A stretch of 64,000 nt of DNA from Palsa-883 sp035696165 (GCA_035696165.1 DASRQX010000198.1:4045-68044), one strand, 5' to 3'. Shown: positions 1 through 9,258, counted from the stretch's first letter. Program-made: numbers and translations. Notes: generated by a model from the sequence alone, not told the origin.

Positions 1-23
1 GCCTGTGAAGGAGCCCAGAACTA

Positions 24-2246
24 ATGCGCGGTTACGCCCTGCCATTCGTCCCCGCCGCCATCTGCGCAGTAACGATGGCAGGGCTAGCCCATGCCGCCGA
101 TACGGACCTGGCGAGCCAGCCCGCCACCGCAACCCAACCCGCTTCCGCGCCGCAAACTGCCGCTGCGTCCCAGCCCCAAGCTGCGCCTCAGCCCAATCCT
201 GCAAGCCAGGCCAACGGCAACCTGTCGATGGACATCGACGTCGTATCCAAGCGGCTCGACGTCGCACGCCAACAGATCCAGCCCAGCCTCGGTGCCACCA
301 CATACACATTCACACCCGACGCGTTGAGCAACATCCCGCAAGGCGAAAACGCACCGCTCAACCAGGTGCTGTTGCAGGCACCCGGCGTGGCGCAGGACAG
401 CTTCGGTCAGATCCATCTGCGCGGCGAGCACGCCAACGTGCAGTACCGCCTGAATGGCGTGGAGCTGCCGGAGGGCCTGTCGGTATTCGGTCAGGCGATC
501 GAGAGCCGATTCGCCCAGAGCCTGTCACTGATTACTGGCGCTCTGCCGGCACAATACGGCTTCCAGACTGCCGGTGTGGTGGACATCCAGACCAAGACCG
601 GCATCAGCAATCCCGGGCTGACGTTGTCGATGTATGGCGGCAGTTGGAACTGGTTGGAGCCAAGCATGGACTACGGCGGTCGCAGTGGTCCGGTGGATTA
701 TTTCATCACCGTCGACGGCCTGCACAACGACCGCGGCATCGAGAATCCGACCTCCAGCTTCAGCGCAATTCACGACACCACCAACCAGTTTCACGGCCTC
801 GCCTATGTTTCCGGCATCATCGACCCGGACACGCGCATCAGCCTGATCGTCGGCGGCTTCGACGGGAACTTCCAGATTCCCAACAATCCCGGCCAATCGA
901 CGCTGCCCCTGAACGTCAACGGCACCACCACGTTCAACAGCGCGAACCTGAACGAGAACCAGAGCGAGTCGACTTTCTTCGGGGTGCTGTCGCTGCAGAA
1001 GCATATCGACACGATCGACTTGCAGATCTCGGTGTTCAACCGCACCAGCACGCTGCATTTCACGCCCGACGGGGTCGGTGACCTGCTGTTCAACGGCATC
1101 GCCCAGCAGGCTTCGCGCCAGGATGTGGCGAGCGGCCTCCAGAGCGATGGAAGCTGGCGGATCAATGACCAGCACACACTGCGCGCGGGGTTCCTGGCCC
1201 AACTCGAACAGGGCAGCTCCGACACACTATCGAGTGTGCTGCCGGTCAACGCCGCCGGCGTGCAAACCTCAACGACGCCGCTCCTGATCGCCGACAACCA
1301 GAACAACTCGGGCGGGCTGTACGGCCTCTATCTCCAGGATGAATGGCGGCTGCTGCCGACGCTGACGCTGAACTACGGCGCGCGGTTCGACATGGTTGAG
1401 GAATTCACCCATGAGAGCCAGCTCAGTCCACGCGCCAACCTGGTCTGGAAGCCGGTGACCAACACCACGCTGCACATCGGCTACGCGCGCTATTTCGTTC
1501 CGCCACCGTACGAGGCTTTGGCGCCGGGAAGCATCGCGAATTTCCAGGGCACGACGGCGGCGCCGCAGGTGACGCAGGACAACACCGTGCGCGCCGAGCG
1601 TTCGAACTATTTCGATGTGGGGGCCAGCCAGGTTCTGATACCCGGCCTGACGGTCGGTGTGGACGCCTACTACAAGATATCGAAGAACCTAATCGACGAG
1701 GGCCAGTTCGGTGCGCCGATCATCCTGACCGCCTTCAACTATGCACAAGGCATCCAGACCGGGGTCGAACTGACCGCGAGCTATGACCGCGGCCCGCTGT
1801 CACTCTACGGCAACCTGGCCTGGTCACGTGCCATGGGAAAGGACATCAACTCTGCGCAATTCAATTTCTCCGCTGCCGATCTGGCGTTCATCCAGAACAA
1901 TTTCATCCATCTTGACCACGATCAGACCTGGAGCGGCTCGGCCGGTGCCGCCTATGTCTTCAACTCCGACAGTCCTTATCCGACGCGGGTTTCGGCCGAC
2001 CTGCTGGTGCAGAGCGGGCTGCGCGCGAGCACGGCAACGATCCCGAACGGGGTGGCGTTGCCAAGCTACGCGACGGGCAACCTGTCCATCGTCCAAACCA
2101 TCGCCACCGGCACTGATCTGCGGCTGGATGTGCTGAATATCGCCGACAATATCTACGAGATCCGCAATGGCACGGGCGTCGGGGTTGGCGCACCGCAATT
2201 CGGCATCCGCCGCACCATTCTGGCGGGCATTACGCACCGGTTCTAA
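24..2246 (+). CDS. TonB-dependent outer-membrane receptor
   Basis: The 740-residue protein has a cleavable signal peptide (about residues 1-25, ending LAHA), an Ala/Pro/Gln-rich spacer (about 28-62), a plug-like segment (about 90-210, with LRGEHANVQYRLNGVELP) and a long beta-barrel ending in the aromatic residue typical of outer-membrane proteins (GITHRF). Length and layout fit the TonB-dependent receptor family, which moves siderophores, vitamins or glycans across the outer membrane using TonB energy. The start is chosen from a good ribosome site (GAAGGAG, 7-13) and the signal peptide. No substrate can be inferred: no neighbouring transporter or regulator lies inside the window, and upstream genes are cut off. 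Confidence 0.9.
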   Translation: MRGYALPFVPAAICAVTMAGLAHAADTDLASQPATATQPASAPQTAAASQPQAAPQPNPASQANGNLSMDIDVVSKRLDVARQQIQPSLGATTYTFTPDALSNIPQGENAPLNQVLLQAPGVAQDSFGQIHLRGEHANVQYRLNGVELPEGLSVFGQAIESRFAQSLSLITGALPAQYGFQTAGVVDIQTKTGISNPGLTLSMYGGSWNWLEPSMDYGGRSGPVDYFITVDGLHNDRGIENPTSSFSAIHDTTNQFHGLAYVSGIIDPDTRISLIVGGFDGNFQIPNNPGQSTLPLNVNGTTTFNSANLNENQSESTFFGVLSLQKHIDTIDLQISVFNRTSTLHFTPDGVGDLLFNGIAQQASRQDVASGLQSDGSWRINDQHTLRAGFLAQLEQGSSDTLSSVLPVNAAGVQTSTTPLLIADNQNNSGGLYGLYLQDEWRLLPTLTLNYGARFDMVEEFTHESQLSPRANLVWKPVTNTTLHIGYARYFVPPPYEALAPGSIANFQGTTAAPQVTQDNTVRAERSNYFDVGASQVLIPGLTVGVDAYYKISKNLIDEGQFGAPIILTAFNYAQGIQTGVELTASYDRGPLSLYGNLAWSRAMGKDINSAQFNFSAADLAFIQNNFIHLDHDQTWSGSAGAAYVFNSDSPYPTRVSADLLVQSGLRASTATIPNGVALPSYATGNLSIVQTIATGTDLRLDVLNIADNIYEIRNGTGVGVGAPQFGIRRTILAGITHRF

Positions 2247-2328
2247 GGGCGCGCCCCGGAGCGCCGCTGCCGCTGCCGCGTCGGTGAACGCTGGCCACCG
2301 GCGGGCGCGTGCTGCTATGCACGCGTCG

Positions 2329-2856
2329 ATGAGCGACGACGACCAAGCGCCCCCGGAAAGCCTCCTGCCCTACGAGGCATGGACGCAAGACGCGCTCCGC
2401 CAGGTGGTGGTACGCGCGGTGACGCATGCCGGCGCCCACGGGCTGCCCGGCCAGCACCATTTCTACATCACGTTTCGCACCGACCATCCCGGCGTGGCGA
2501 TCCCGCCGCGGCTGCGCGCCCAGTATCCACAGGAGATGACCATCGTCCTGCAACACCAGTTCTGGGACCTGAAAGCCGACGAACAGACCGGTCTGATCAG
2601 CGTCGGACTGTCGTTCGGCGGCACGCCGGCCTCGCTGGTGATCCCGCTGGAGGCGGTGACGGCGTTCGCCGATCCGGCGGTGCGCTTCGGCCTGGCCTTC
2701 CGACCGGCGATGCCGGAGGGGCCAGCGGACACGGCACCGGAACCCACGGAGGCGCCCGCCGAGCCGCAAGCTGAGGCGCCGCCGGAAACGACGCCGGAGA
2801 CGCCTCAAGTGGTCAGCCTCGATGCATTCCGTCGTCGGCCCCCATCGAAAACGTGA
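2329..2856 (+). CDS. sspB: SspB-family ClpXP adaptor protein
   Basis: A 175-residue protein whose first 125 residues look like the alphaproteobacterial SspB fold, with the conserved stretch HHFYITFRTDHPGVAIP and the beta-strands ISVGLSFGG and ASLVIPLEAVTAF. The acidic, Pro/Glu-rich tail ends in a basic patch (FRRRPP), the usual site of ClpX contact. SspB adaptors deliver ssrA-tagged proteins to ClpXP, which fits with the tmRNA gene about 10 kb downstream. Two in-frame ATGs (2317 and 2329) are possible; 2329 (MSDDDQ) gives the more family-like N-terminus. A longer frame reaches back into the receptor gene and is not credible. Confidence 0.8.
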   Translation: MSDDDQAPPESLLPYEAWTQDALRQVVVRAVTHAGAHGLPGQHHFYITFRTDHPGVAIPPRLRAQYPQEMTIVLQHQFWDLKADEQTGLISVGLSFGGTPASLVIPLEAVTAFADPAVRFGLAFRPAMPEGPADTAPEPTEAPAEPQAEAPPETTPETPQVVSLDAFRRRPPSKT

Positions 2857-2901
2857 CACCCCGCGATTGACTGGCAAACGCTGACAGGAAGGGACTGCTC
2901 G

Positions 2902-4548
2902 ATGAACGCTCCGATGCCGCGGCCTTCTGGTTTCCTGTATTCGCCGATGTATCCGTTGGGCCCGGATCAGACGGCCTGGAAACAGCTCCCGATCGGCGGT
3001 GTCAGCACGTCGGTCTGTGACGGCCACAGCCTGCTGCACGTGGCGCCGGACACGCTGTCCGAACTTGCCTTCGAGGCCTACCACGAGGTGTCGCACCTGC
3101 TGCGGCCGGGCCATCTGAAGCAGTTGCGTGCGATTTTGGATGACCCCGAGGCCAGCGGGAACGACCGGTTCGTCGCGTTGGATCTGTTGAAGAACGCCAA
3201 CATTGCCGCTGGCGGCGTACTGCCGATGTGCCAGGACACCGGCACTGCGATCGTGTTCGGCAAGAAGGGCCAGCGCGTCTGGGTGGACGGTGACGAAGAG
3301 GAGGCTTTGGCCTGGGGCGTGCACCGCACGTACACCGAAACAAACCTGCGCTACTCGCAGATGGCGCCGCTGTCGATGTTCGAAGAGGTGAACACCGGCA
3401 ACAACCTGCCGGTGCAGTTCGACATCATGGCCGCCCCCGGCGAGCACCATGCCGACGAGTTCCATCTGATGTTCGTCGCCAAGGGGGGCGGCTCGGCCAA
3501 CAAGAGCTTCCTGTTCCAGGAAACGCGGGCGATCCTGACGCCGGAGAAGCTGTTGGGGTTTCTCGAGGCGAAGATGAAGACACTGGGGACGTCGGCCTGC
3601 CCGCCGTATCATTTGGCGATCGTGATCGGCGGCACCTCGGCGGAAATGACGCTGAAGACGGTGAAGCTGGCGTCATGCCGTTGGCTGGACACGCTGCCGA
3701 CCTCCGGCAGCAAGGCCGGGCACGCGTTCCGCGATGTGGAGATGGAGGCCAAGGTGCTGGACCTGTCGCGCCGCATCGGCATCGGCGCGCAGTTCGGCGG
3801 AAAATATTTCTGCCATGACGTGCGGGTGATACGGCTGCCTCGGCATGGGGCGTCGCTGCCGGTGGGAATTGGGGTTTCCTGCAGCGCCGACCGGCAGGTG
3901 CTGGCGAAGCTTACGCCGGACGGTGTGTTTTTGGAGCAGTTGGAGACCGATCCGGCGAAGTACCTGCCGGAGACGACCGACGATCATCTCGGTGGCGACG
4001 CGGTCGTAGTGGATTTGGACCGGCCGATGCCGGAGATCTTGAAGCAGCTGTCGGCGTATCCGGTGAAGACGCGCGTGATGCTGAACGGCACGATGGTGGT
4101 GGCGCGTGATATCGCGCACGCCAAGCTGAAGGGGCGGCTGGATCGCGGCGAGGGCCTGCCGGCGTATTTGCAGGACCATCCGGTTTACTATGCCGGCCCG
4201 GCGAAAACGCCGCAGGGCTATGCGACCGGCAGCTTTGGGCCGACGACCGCCGGACGGATGGATAGCTACGTCGCGGAGTTCCAGAAGGCTGGCGGATCGC
4301 TGGTGATGCTGGCGAAGGGCAACCGTTCGCGCGCGGTGAAGGATGCGTGCAAGGCGAATGGCGGGTTCTATCTGGGCAGCGTGGGTGGGCCGGCGGCGCG
4401 CCTGGCACTGGACTGCATCCGCAAGGTGGAGGTGCTGGAATATCCCGAGCTGGGGATGGAGGCGGTGTGGCGCATCGAGGTGGAGAATTTCCCGGCGTTC
4501 ATCGTGATCGATGACAAGGGGAACGATTTTTATGAGGGGATGGAGTAA
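2902..4548 (+). CDS. fumA: Class I (iron-sulfur) fumarate hydratase
   Basis: This 548-residue protein matches homodimeric class I fumarase, which interconverts fumarate and malate in the TCA cycle with an oxygen-sensitive 4Fe-4S cluster. Three cysteines sit in the expected contexts: Cys110 (PMCQDTGTA), Cys233 (SACPPYH) and Cys327 (GVSCSADRQ). The C-terminal domain carries the SFGPTTAGRMD motif. The length equals the E. coli FumA/FumB type. A ribosome site (AGGAAGGGA) lies 8-10 bases before the ATG. The gene looks monocistronic. Confidence 0.95.
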   Translation: MNAPMPRPSGFLYSPMYPLGPDQTAWKQLPIGGVSTSVCDGHSLLHVAPDTLSELAFEAYHEVSHLLRPGHLKQLRAILDDPEASGNDRFVALDLLKNANIAAGGVLPMCQDTGTAIVFGKKGQRVWVDGDEEEALAWGVHRTYTETNLRYSQMAPLSMFEEVNTGNNLPVQFDIMAAPGEHHADEFHLMFVAKGGGSANKSFLFQETRAILTPEKLLGFLEAKMKTLGTSACPPYHLAIVIGGTSAEMTLKTVKLASCRWLDTLPTSGSKAGHAFRDVEMEAKVLDLSRRIGIGAQFGGKYFCHDVRVIRLPRHGASLPVGIGVSCSADRQVLAKLTPDGVFLEQLETDPAKYLPETTDDHLGGDAVVVDLDRPMPEILKQLSAYPVKTRVMLNGTMVVARDIAHAKLKGRLDRGEGLPAYLQDHPVYYAGPAKTPQGYATGSFGPTTAGRMDSYVAEFQKAGGSLVMLAKGNRSRAVKDACKANGGFYLGSVGGPAARLALDCIRKVEVLEYPELGMEAVWRIEVENFPAFIVIDDKGNDFYEGME

Positions 4549-4581
4549 CCTTGCTCCCAACCCGATGACAGGAGCGGTGTC

Positions 4582-4701
4582 ATGGAATCGCTGCACTTGG
4601 AAAGGGTTCTCAACCTTTTGTCGGCCGAGGACAAATCCAAGGTCACCCAACTACGCTCGTCCGCCATACATGATCGTGTAACCGTCCTGCGGCTCTGGTA
4701 A
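4582..4701 (+). CDS. Possible small protein, 39 aa
   Basis: A short open frame begins with ATG 8 bases after a good AGGAG ribosome site and encodes MESLHLERVLNLLSAEDKSK followed by 19 more residues, ending VLRLW. The sequence is hydrophilic and amphipathic with no recognisable domain. Its stop codon lies inside the palindrome at 4694-4711. It could be a genuine small protein, a leader of the following module, or chance. Confidence 0.3.
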   Translation: MESLHLERVLNLLSAEDKSKVTQLRSSAIHDRVTVLRLW

Positions 4702-4711
4702 TACTACCAGA
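4694..4711. promoter_or_regulatory. Palindromic operator candidate upstream of VapB-like remnant
   Basis: A perfect hyphenated palindrome, TCTGGTA-ATAC-TACCAGA, ends 16 bases before the ATG at 4728. Antitoxins of type II modules commonly bind such inverted repeats to repress their own operon. The assignment rests on position and symmetry only. Confidence 0.45.
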
Positions 4712-4727
4712 CAAACCGGAGTGCACC

Positions 4728-5074
4728 ATGGACGCGGGACACCACGCGGCGGCAACTTCCGGCAAGCGCCACGCTCACGCCGCCCGGCGGGCGACTAAAA
4801 GCCGCCAACGCCCGAGCCTGCCACGCTCGCGCTTCGCATCGCCAGGAACCGGGGCCTCCTGGACGGCCCGAAGACCAAGCACTTCAACGCGAAAGTACCC
4901 CCTCGCCTGTTCGATGCCGCCGCCAAACGGCTTGGCACCAATTCACCCGCTGTGGTGATTCAGGCCGCCCTCGCCGCCCTGGCAACCCAGGACGATCTTG
5001 GGCCGTGGCGCGCCCGCAACACGGGCGTGCTGGCGGACCTGGACCCGGCGTTGCTCGCCCAGCTCGATATCTGA
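4728..5074 (+). pseudogene. Frameshifted VapB-like antitoxin remnant
   Basis: An ATG at 4728 follows a GGAG ribosome site and the palindromic operator, but its frame soon turns into low-information Arg/Ser/Pro sequence. The next frame holds a plausible segment (RRQLPASATLTPPGGRLKAA), and a third frame from about 4799 to 5074 reads ATLALRIARNRGLLDGPKTK, then a helix-rich C-terminus ending LLAQLDI and a TGA. That last frame has a stop (4796-4798) and no start codon before it. The simplest reading is one antitoxin gene broken by two frameshifts, just upstream of a PIN-domain toxin. A sequencing error is an alternative. Confidence 0.5.
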
Positions 5075-5083
5075 TCCTCCCGT

Positions 5084-5632
5084 ATGCCACCCCGACGGCG
5101 CGGCTCGCCTGAGCGAGTCGGCTACCGCGACCGCGCGCTCCTGCCGCGTATCGGTGCGACGTTTCCAGGCGGGCCGGTGTTGCTCGACACCTACGTGTTC
5201 ATCAGCGCACTTACGCAACGCAATCCGCCGCTGCCCCGGGTGTTGCTGGCCTCGCTCACCGATGCATGCGTCGCCGCCCCCACGCGCGCCGAGCTGTCCT
5301 GGCTCGTCGGGCGGCTGGAGCCCGGCCATTCCGGCACCGCGCGCGTCGTCGCGGCGATCGAGGGCGCGATATCCCACATCGATCCGGCCAAGGTGCTCGT
5401 CCCAACCGACGCGGACTGGCTGGCGGCGGGAACCTTGGCCGGGCGCGCGGCACGCGCCATCGCCGGTGGGGCAAAGACCGTCACAACTGCGGCCGACCGG
5501 CAGGAACTGATCGGCGACGCCATCACCGCCATCCTGGCCCGCTCCGCCGGCTATACAGTGATCACGGAAGACGCCGACTTCGATATCTTGGCACGCCTAT
5601 TGCCGGGCCTCACCCTGCTGTTCTACGACCGC
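5084..5632 (+). CDS. PIN-domain VapC-like toxin lacking its own stop codon
   Basis: From the ATG at 5084 the frame encodes a PIN-domain ribonuclease-like protein. It has the first acidic motif in VLLDTYVFISAL, the mid-domain RAELSWLVGRL, and the C-terminal acidic cluster in IGDAITAIL and TEDADFDIL, with the domain ending at LLFYDR near 5632. PIN toxins cleave RNA and are held in check by a VapB partner; the remnant of such a partner lies 9 bases upstream. No stop codon follows the domain: the frame stays open through the VOC gene region (another frame) into the VUT transporter and closes only at 6724. I give the domain end rather than that formal stop. Confidence 0.55.
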
Positions 5633-5780
5633 ACGCCAACCACGACACGAAGACGCCCTGTCCTTTCGTGCAGGATCGGCCGGATTGGTCGCAGCACAAG
5701 CCCCGCCCAACCAGCGGTTTGCGGCACCTGCGAAATCGGCTACTTGCTCGCTGCCCAACCAACCAGAAAGCGATCCGCGG

Positions 5781-6182
5781 ATGCGCTTCACCATCGACCG
5801 TATCGACCACGTCGTGCTGAACGTGAAGGACGTGGAAATCTCCGCGGCCTGGTACCAACGCGTGCTCGGCATGGAGCGCGAGGATTTCGGCCCCGACAAC
5901 CGCACCGCGCTGAAGTTCGGCGGCCAGAAGCTGAACCTTCGCCCGACTGGCGCCGACAAGCACAAATGGGTCGCCGCCACCGACACCTCGCCCGGCACCG
6001 CAGATCTCTGCTTCATCACCGCCACCGTCGCCGAGGACGTCATCACCCATCTGCACGACCACGGCGTGATGATCGAACTGGGTCCCGTGCCGCGCACCGG
6101 CGCGCTGGGACCGATCCGCTCGGTCTACTGCCGCGATCCGGACGGCAACCTCGTGGAAATCGCGTCCTACCTGCCGCTGTGA
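5781..6182 (+). CDS. VOC-family (glyoxalase-like) protein
   Basis: This 133-residue protein has the classic single-VOC layout: IDHVVLNVKDVEISAAWYQR at the N-terminus, FGGQKLNL in the first half, and YCRDPDGNLVEIASY at the end. The metal-binding His (near residue 8) and Glu (in NLVEIAS) are present. The family includes lyases, dioxygenases and resistance proteins, so the substrate is open. The start at MRFTIDRIDH is preferred to a longer in-frame start at 5685, whose extension is not family-like. Its stop overlaps the GTG start of the next gene (GTGA). Confidence 0.85.
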   Translation: MRFTIDRIDHVVLNVKDVEISAAWYQRVLGMEREDFGPDNRTALKFGGQKLNLRPTGADKHKWVAATDTSPGTADLCFITATVAEDVITHLHDHGVMIELGPVPRTGALGPIRSVYCRDPDGNLVEIASYLPL

Positions 6183-6724
6183 GGTCGCCCGCGCGTCGCG
6201 TCGGGCTGGCGGCATTCGCGGGCTTCCTCGCCCTGGTCCCGCTGGCCAACTGGATGATCCAACATGTCGGCACGGTGTGCGTGCCGCAGGGACCGTGCCT
6301 GGTGCCGGTCGCGCCGGGCCTGATGGCGCCGTCCGGCGTGCTGACCGTCGGCGTCGCACTGGTCCTGCGAGACGTGGTGCAGCGCTGCCTCGGCCTGACA
6401 TGCGGGCTGCTCGCGATCGTCGTCGGCGCTGGCCTGTCGATGCTGGTGGCGCCGGCGAGCCTGGTGGCTGCCTCGGGGACGGCGTTCCTGATCAGCGAGT
6501 TTGCCGATTTTGCTCTCTACACGCCGTTGCAGCAGCGCCGGCTTATGCTGGCGGTGGTTGTATCGTCCGGCCTCGGGCTAGTGGTCGATTCGGTGGTGTT
6601 CCTATGGCTTGCGTTCGGCAGCCTGGACTTCCTGCTTGGCCAGGTGGTCGGCAAGCTGTGGGCGGTCATGGTCAGCATTCCGTTCATCCGCCTGTTGCGC
6701 CGTGTCGCGCCGACGCCTGCCTGA
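6179..6724 (+). CDS. VUT/YhhQ-like small transporter, probable queuosine-precursor uptake
   Basis: Starting from a GTG that overlaps the previous stop, this 181-residue protein is almost entirely hydrophobic, with five or six predicted membrane helices. Family-like features are LANWMIQHVGTVCVPQGPC, APSGVLTVGVALVLRDVVQR, ISEFADFALYTPLQ and the closing LLGQVVGKLW. This resembles the short branch of the Vut_1 family, which includes the preQ0/preQ1 importer YhhQ. It sits 2 bases upstream of queA, supporting a role in importing a queuosine precursor. The start is otherwise hidden because the frame is open back to 5084. Confidence 0.75.
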   Translation: MRSPARRVGLAAFAGFLALVPLANWMIQHVGTVCVPQGPCLVPVAPGLMAPSGVLTVGVALVLRDVVQRCLGLTCGLLAIVVGAGLSMLVAPASLVAASGTAFLISEFADFALYTPLQQRRLMLAVVVSSGLGLVVDSVVFLWLAFGSLDFLLGQVVGKLWAVMVSIPFIRLLRRVAPTPA

Positions 6725-6726
6725 TC

Positions 6727-7752
6727 TTGCGTTTATCGGAGTTCGATTTCGTCCTGCCGGCGGAGCGGATCGCGCAACATCCCGCGCAACCGCGCGATGC
6801 GGCACGGCTGCTGCACGTTCATCCGGATGGATTGGCTGATTACAGAGTGCGCGACCTGCCGTTGCTGCTGCGTCCGGGCGACGTGCTGGTGGTCAACGAC
6901 ACACGGGTTATCCCGGCGCAGTTGGAGGCTCGGCGCGGCGGCGCGCGGGTCGGCATCACGCTCGATCGGCCGCTCGGGGATGGGGCGTGGCAGGCGCTGG
7001 CCCGCAACACGCGCCGGCTGCACGCCGGCGACCGGCTGACGTTCGAAGGCAACACGGAGCTGGAAGCAACAGTACTCGAGCGGGGGACGGACGGCAGCGT
7101 CGTGCTGCGGTTTAATCGTGAGGGCGCGGACCTCACCGCAGCGCTGCACCATGCCGGCGCGCTGGCGCTGCCGCCCTACATTGATCGCCCGGCCGGCCCG
7201 CGCGCGGAGGACGTCAGCGACTACCAGACCATGTTCGCCGCGCACGACGGCGCGGTGGCCGCGCCGACCGCTGGGCTGCATTTCACACCCGCGTTGCGAG
7301 CGGCCCTGGAGCAGCGAGGCATCACGGTCGTGACAATCACGCTGCATGTCGGCGTCGGCACATTCCTGCCGGTGCGAACCGACGACGTCTCACACCACCA
7401 CATGCACGCGGAGCGCGGGCATATCAGCGGGGCCGCGGCTCGCGCGATCAATGATCGGACCGGGCGCCTGGTCGCGGTCGGAACCACCAGCCTCCGTCTG
7501 CTGGAGAGTGCCGCCGATGGCGCCGGTGTGATCCAGGCCTTTGCGGGCGAGACCGCTCTGTTCATCCTGCCGGGCTACCGCTTCCGCGCCGTGGATGGTT
7601 TGATGACCAACTTCCATCTGCCGCGCTCGACATTGTTCATGCTGGTTTGTGCGTTTTCCGGCACCGACCGTATGCGCGCGGCCTACACCCACGCGATCGA
7701 GGCGGAGTACCGTTTCTACTCCTACGGCGACGCCTGCCTGCTGGACCGATGA
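6727..7752 (+). CDS. queA: S-adenosylmethionine:tRNA ribosyltransferase-isomerase
   Basis: The enzyme transfers and isomerises the ribosyl group of SAM onto preQ1 in tRNA, making epoxyqueuosine. The 341-residue length and motifs fit QueA: the N-terminal FDFVLPAERIAQHPAQPRD, RPGDVLVVNDTRVIPAQL, PTAGLHFTPAL, HVGVGTFLPVR and the C-terminal MTNFHLPRSTLFMLV and FYSYGDACLL. I take TTG at 6727 as the start because it gives the normal QueA N-terminus; longer frames run back into the transporter gene. Confidence 0.93.
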   Translation: MRLSEFDFVLPAERIAQHPAQPRDAARLLHVHPDGLADYRVRDLPLLLRPGDVLVVNDTRVIPAQLEARRGGARVGITLDRPLGDGAWQALARNTRRLHAGDRLTFEGNTELEATVLERGTDGSVVLRFNREGADLTAALHHAGALALPPYIDRPAGPRAEDVSDYQTMFAAHDGAVAAPTAGLHFTPALRAALEQRGITVVTITLHVGVGTFLPVRTDDVSHHHMHAERGHISGAAARAINDRTGRLVAVGTTSLRLLESAADGAGVIQAFAGETALFILPGYRFRAVDGLMTNFHLPRSTLFMLVCAFSGTDRMRAAYTHAIEAEYRFYSYGDACLLDR

Positions 7753-8121
7753 GCGACGTGAAGCCCGTGGAGGGTGCTTGGCGGTGAGGCCAGCCTCAAT
7801 CCCTCGCCGGAACCAGTCCCCGGGCGGCCCCGAGGCCGACCGGCGGGCGACCCCCCTGGGGCTGGGGGGTTGACCCTGGCCCTGCCGCCAAGCAAGCGGC
7901 ACTGATGCCGTGGATGGATCGAAGCGCGTCCCCAGATGGAGGTGTGCCATGACATCGACGGCACCAGGGCGTCTCCCCCTCCCCTTGAGGGCTTGGGCCG
8001 CGAAGCGGACCAAGGTTGAGCGGAGAAGACGGAGCGCAACAAGCTTCAGTGTGACGCTGGCACCACCCCCTCCCCCCACCCCCCTCCCGCAAAGGGAGGG
8101 GGAGAATTCGCCGGGAACGCA
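7753..8121. repeat. Intergenic region with nested inverted repeats
   Basis: This 369-base gap between queA and tgt holds no convincing gene. It has two inverted-repeat pairs: GCTTGGCGG (7776-7784) with CCGCCAAGC (7885-7893), and a perfect 11-base pair CTCCCCCTCCC (7973-7983) with GGGAGGGGGAG (8094-8104). The string GCGAAGCGGACCAAGG near 8000 recurs in slightly altered form near 57785, as expected of a REP-like family. It may act as a transcript stabiliser or partial terminator. Confidence 0.6.
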
Positions 8122-9258
8122 ATGAACAACGCCGTGAGTTCCTTCTCCTACCGTACCATCGCAGCCGACGGCCCGGCCCGCGCCGGCGTGATCAGCACCG
8201 CACACGGCGAGATCGAAACACCCGCGTTCATGCCGGTCGGTACCACCGGCACGATCAAGGCAATGACCGCTGACGCGGTGCGCGCGACCGGCGCCCCGAT
8301 CGTGCTCGGCAACACCTACCATCTGATGCTGCGCCCGGGCGCGGAACGCATCGCCGCGCTGGGCGGGCTGCACCGCTTCATGGACTGGCCCGGTCCAATC
8401 CTGACCGATTCCGGCGGCTTCCAGATCATGTCCTTGGCGAAACTGCGCAAGCTCGACGCCGACGGCGTGATGTTCCAGTCGCATATCGACGGCGCGGCGC
8501 ACCGCCTGACACCGGCACGCTCCATCGAGATTCAGCACCTGCTCGACGCCACTATCACCATGGCGCTGGACGAATGCACGTCCTTCCCTGCAACCCCGGA
8601 TCAGGCACGCGCCTCAATGCAACTTTCCATGCGCTGGGCCGCCGCGTCGAAGCAGGCATTCATTCCGCGCACGGGCTATGGTCTGTTCGGCATCGTGCAA
8701 GGCAGCATCTTCCCCGACCTGCGCCACGCCTCGGTAGCCGCACTGACCGACATCGGGTTCGATGGCTACGCCATCGGCGGCCTGGCAGTCGGCGAAGGCC
8801 AGGCGACGATGCTTGCCATCCTGGACACTACCGTGCCACTTCTGCCGCATGATCGCCCGCGCTACCTGATGGGCGTCGGCACACCCGACGACCTGATCGG
8901 CGCAGTCCAACGTGGCATCGACATGCTCGACTGCGTGATCCCCACCCGCGGCGGACGTACCGCGCGCGCGTTCACCACGCATGGCATCCTCAACCTGCGC
9001 AATGCACGCTTCGCCGATGACCCAGGCCCGCTCGATCCAGCCTGCGACTGCCCCGCTTGCACCCGCCATTCCAGAGCCTACCTGCACCACTTGTTCAAAT
9101 CGGCGGAGATGCTGGGGCCGATGCTGCTGACCTGGCACAATCTGACCTATTATCAGCGACTGATGCGTGGCATGCGTGCCGCCATCGCCGCGGGCAGGCT
9201 GGCCGACTTCGCCATGGCAGCCCGCGCCGCCTGGCACGCGCCGGAGAACGAGGCATGA
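8122..9258 (+). CDS. tgt: tRNA-guanine transglycosylase
   Basis: This 378-residue enzyme exchanges guanine-34 for preQ1 in GUN-anticodon tRNAs. Visible hallmarks are the substrate-pocket DSGGFQ (Asp96), DCVIPTRGGR with Asp270, the LMGVGTPDDL loop, and the zinc site Cys308, Cys310, Cys313 and His339, with spacing equal to characterised bacterial Tgt. It starts after the repeat-rich gap and its TGA overlaps the next ATG (ATGA), so it is translationally coupled to queF. Confidence 0.96.
   Translation: MNNAVSSFSYRTIAADGPARAGVISTAHGEIETPAFMPVGTTGTIKAMTADAVRATGAPIVLGNTYHLMLRPGAERIAALGGLHRFMDWPGPILTDSGGFQIMSLAKLRKLDADGVMFQSHIDGAAHRLTPARSIEIQHLLDATITMALDECTSFPATPDQARASMQLSMRWAAASKQAFIPRTGYGLFGIVQGSIFPDLRHASVAALTDIGFDGYAIGGLAVGEGQATMLAILDTTVPLLPHDRPRYLMGVGTPDDLIGAVQRGIDMLDCVIPTRGGRTARAFTTHGILNLRNARFADDPGPLDPACDCPACTRHSRAYLHHLFKSAEMLGPMLLTWHNLTYYQRLMRGMRAAIAAGRLADFAMAARAAWHAPENEA

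Noticed and set aside
5633..6178. Continuous fusion protein from PIN toxin to VUT transporter
   Set aside because: The middle is read in another frame by a clear VOC gene and is low-information sequence; the frame is open by chance.
5640..6200. preQ1 riboswitch upstream of the queuosine genes
   Set aside because: The genes are packed with overlapping coding frames; no riboswitch-like aptamer visible.
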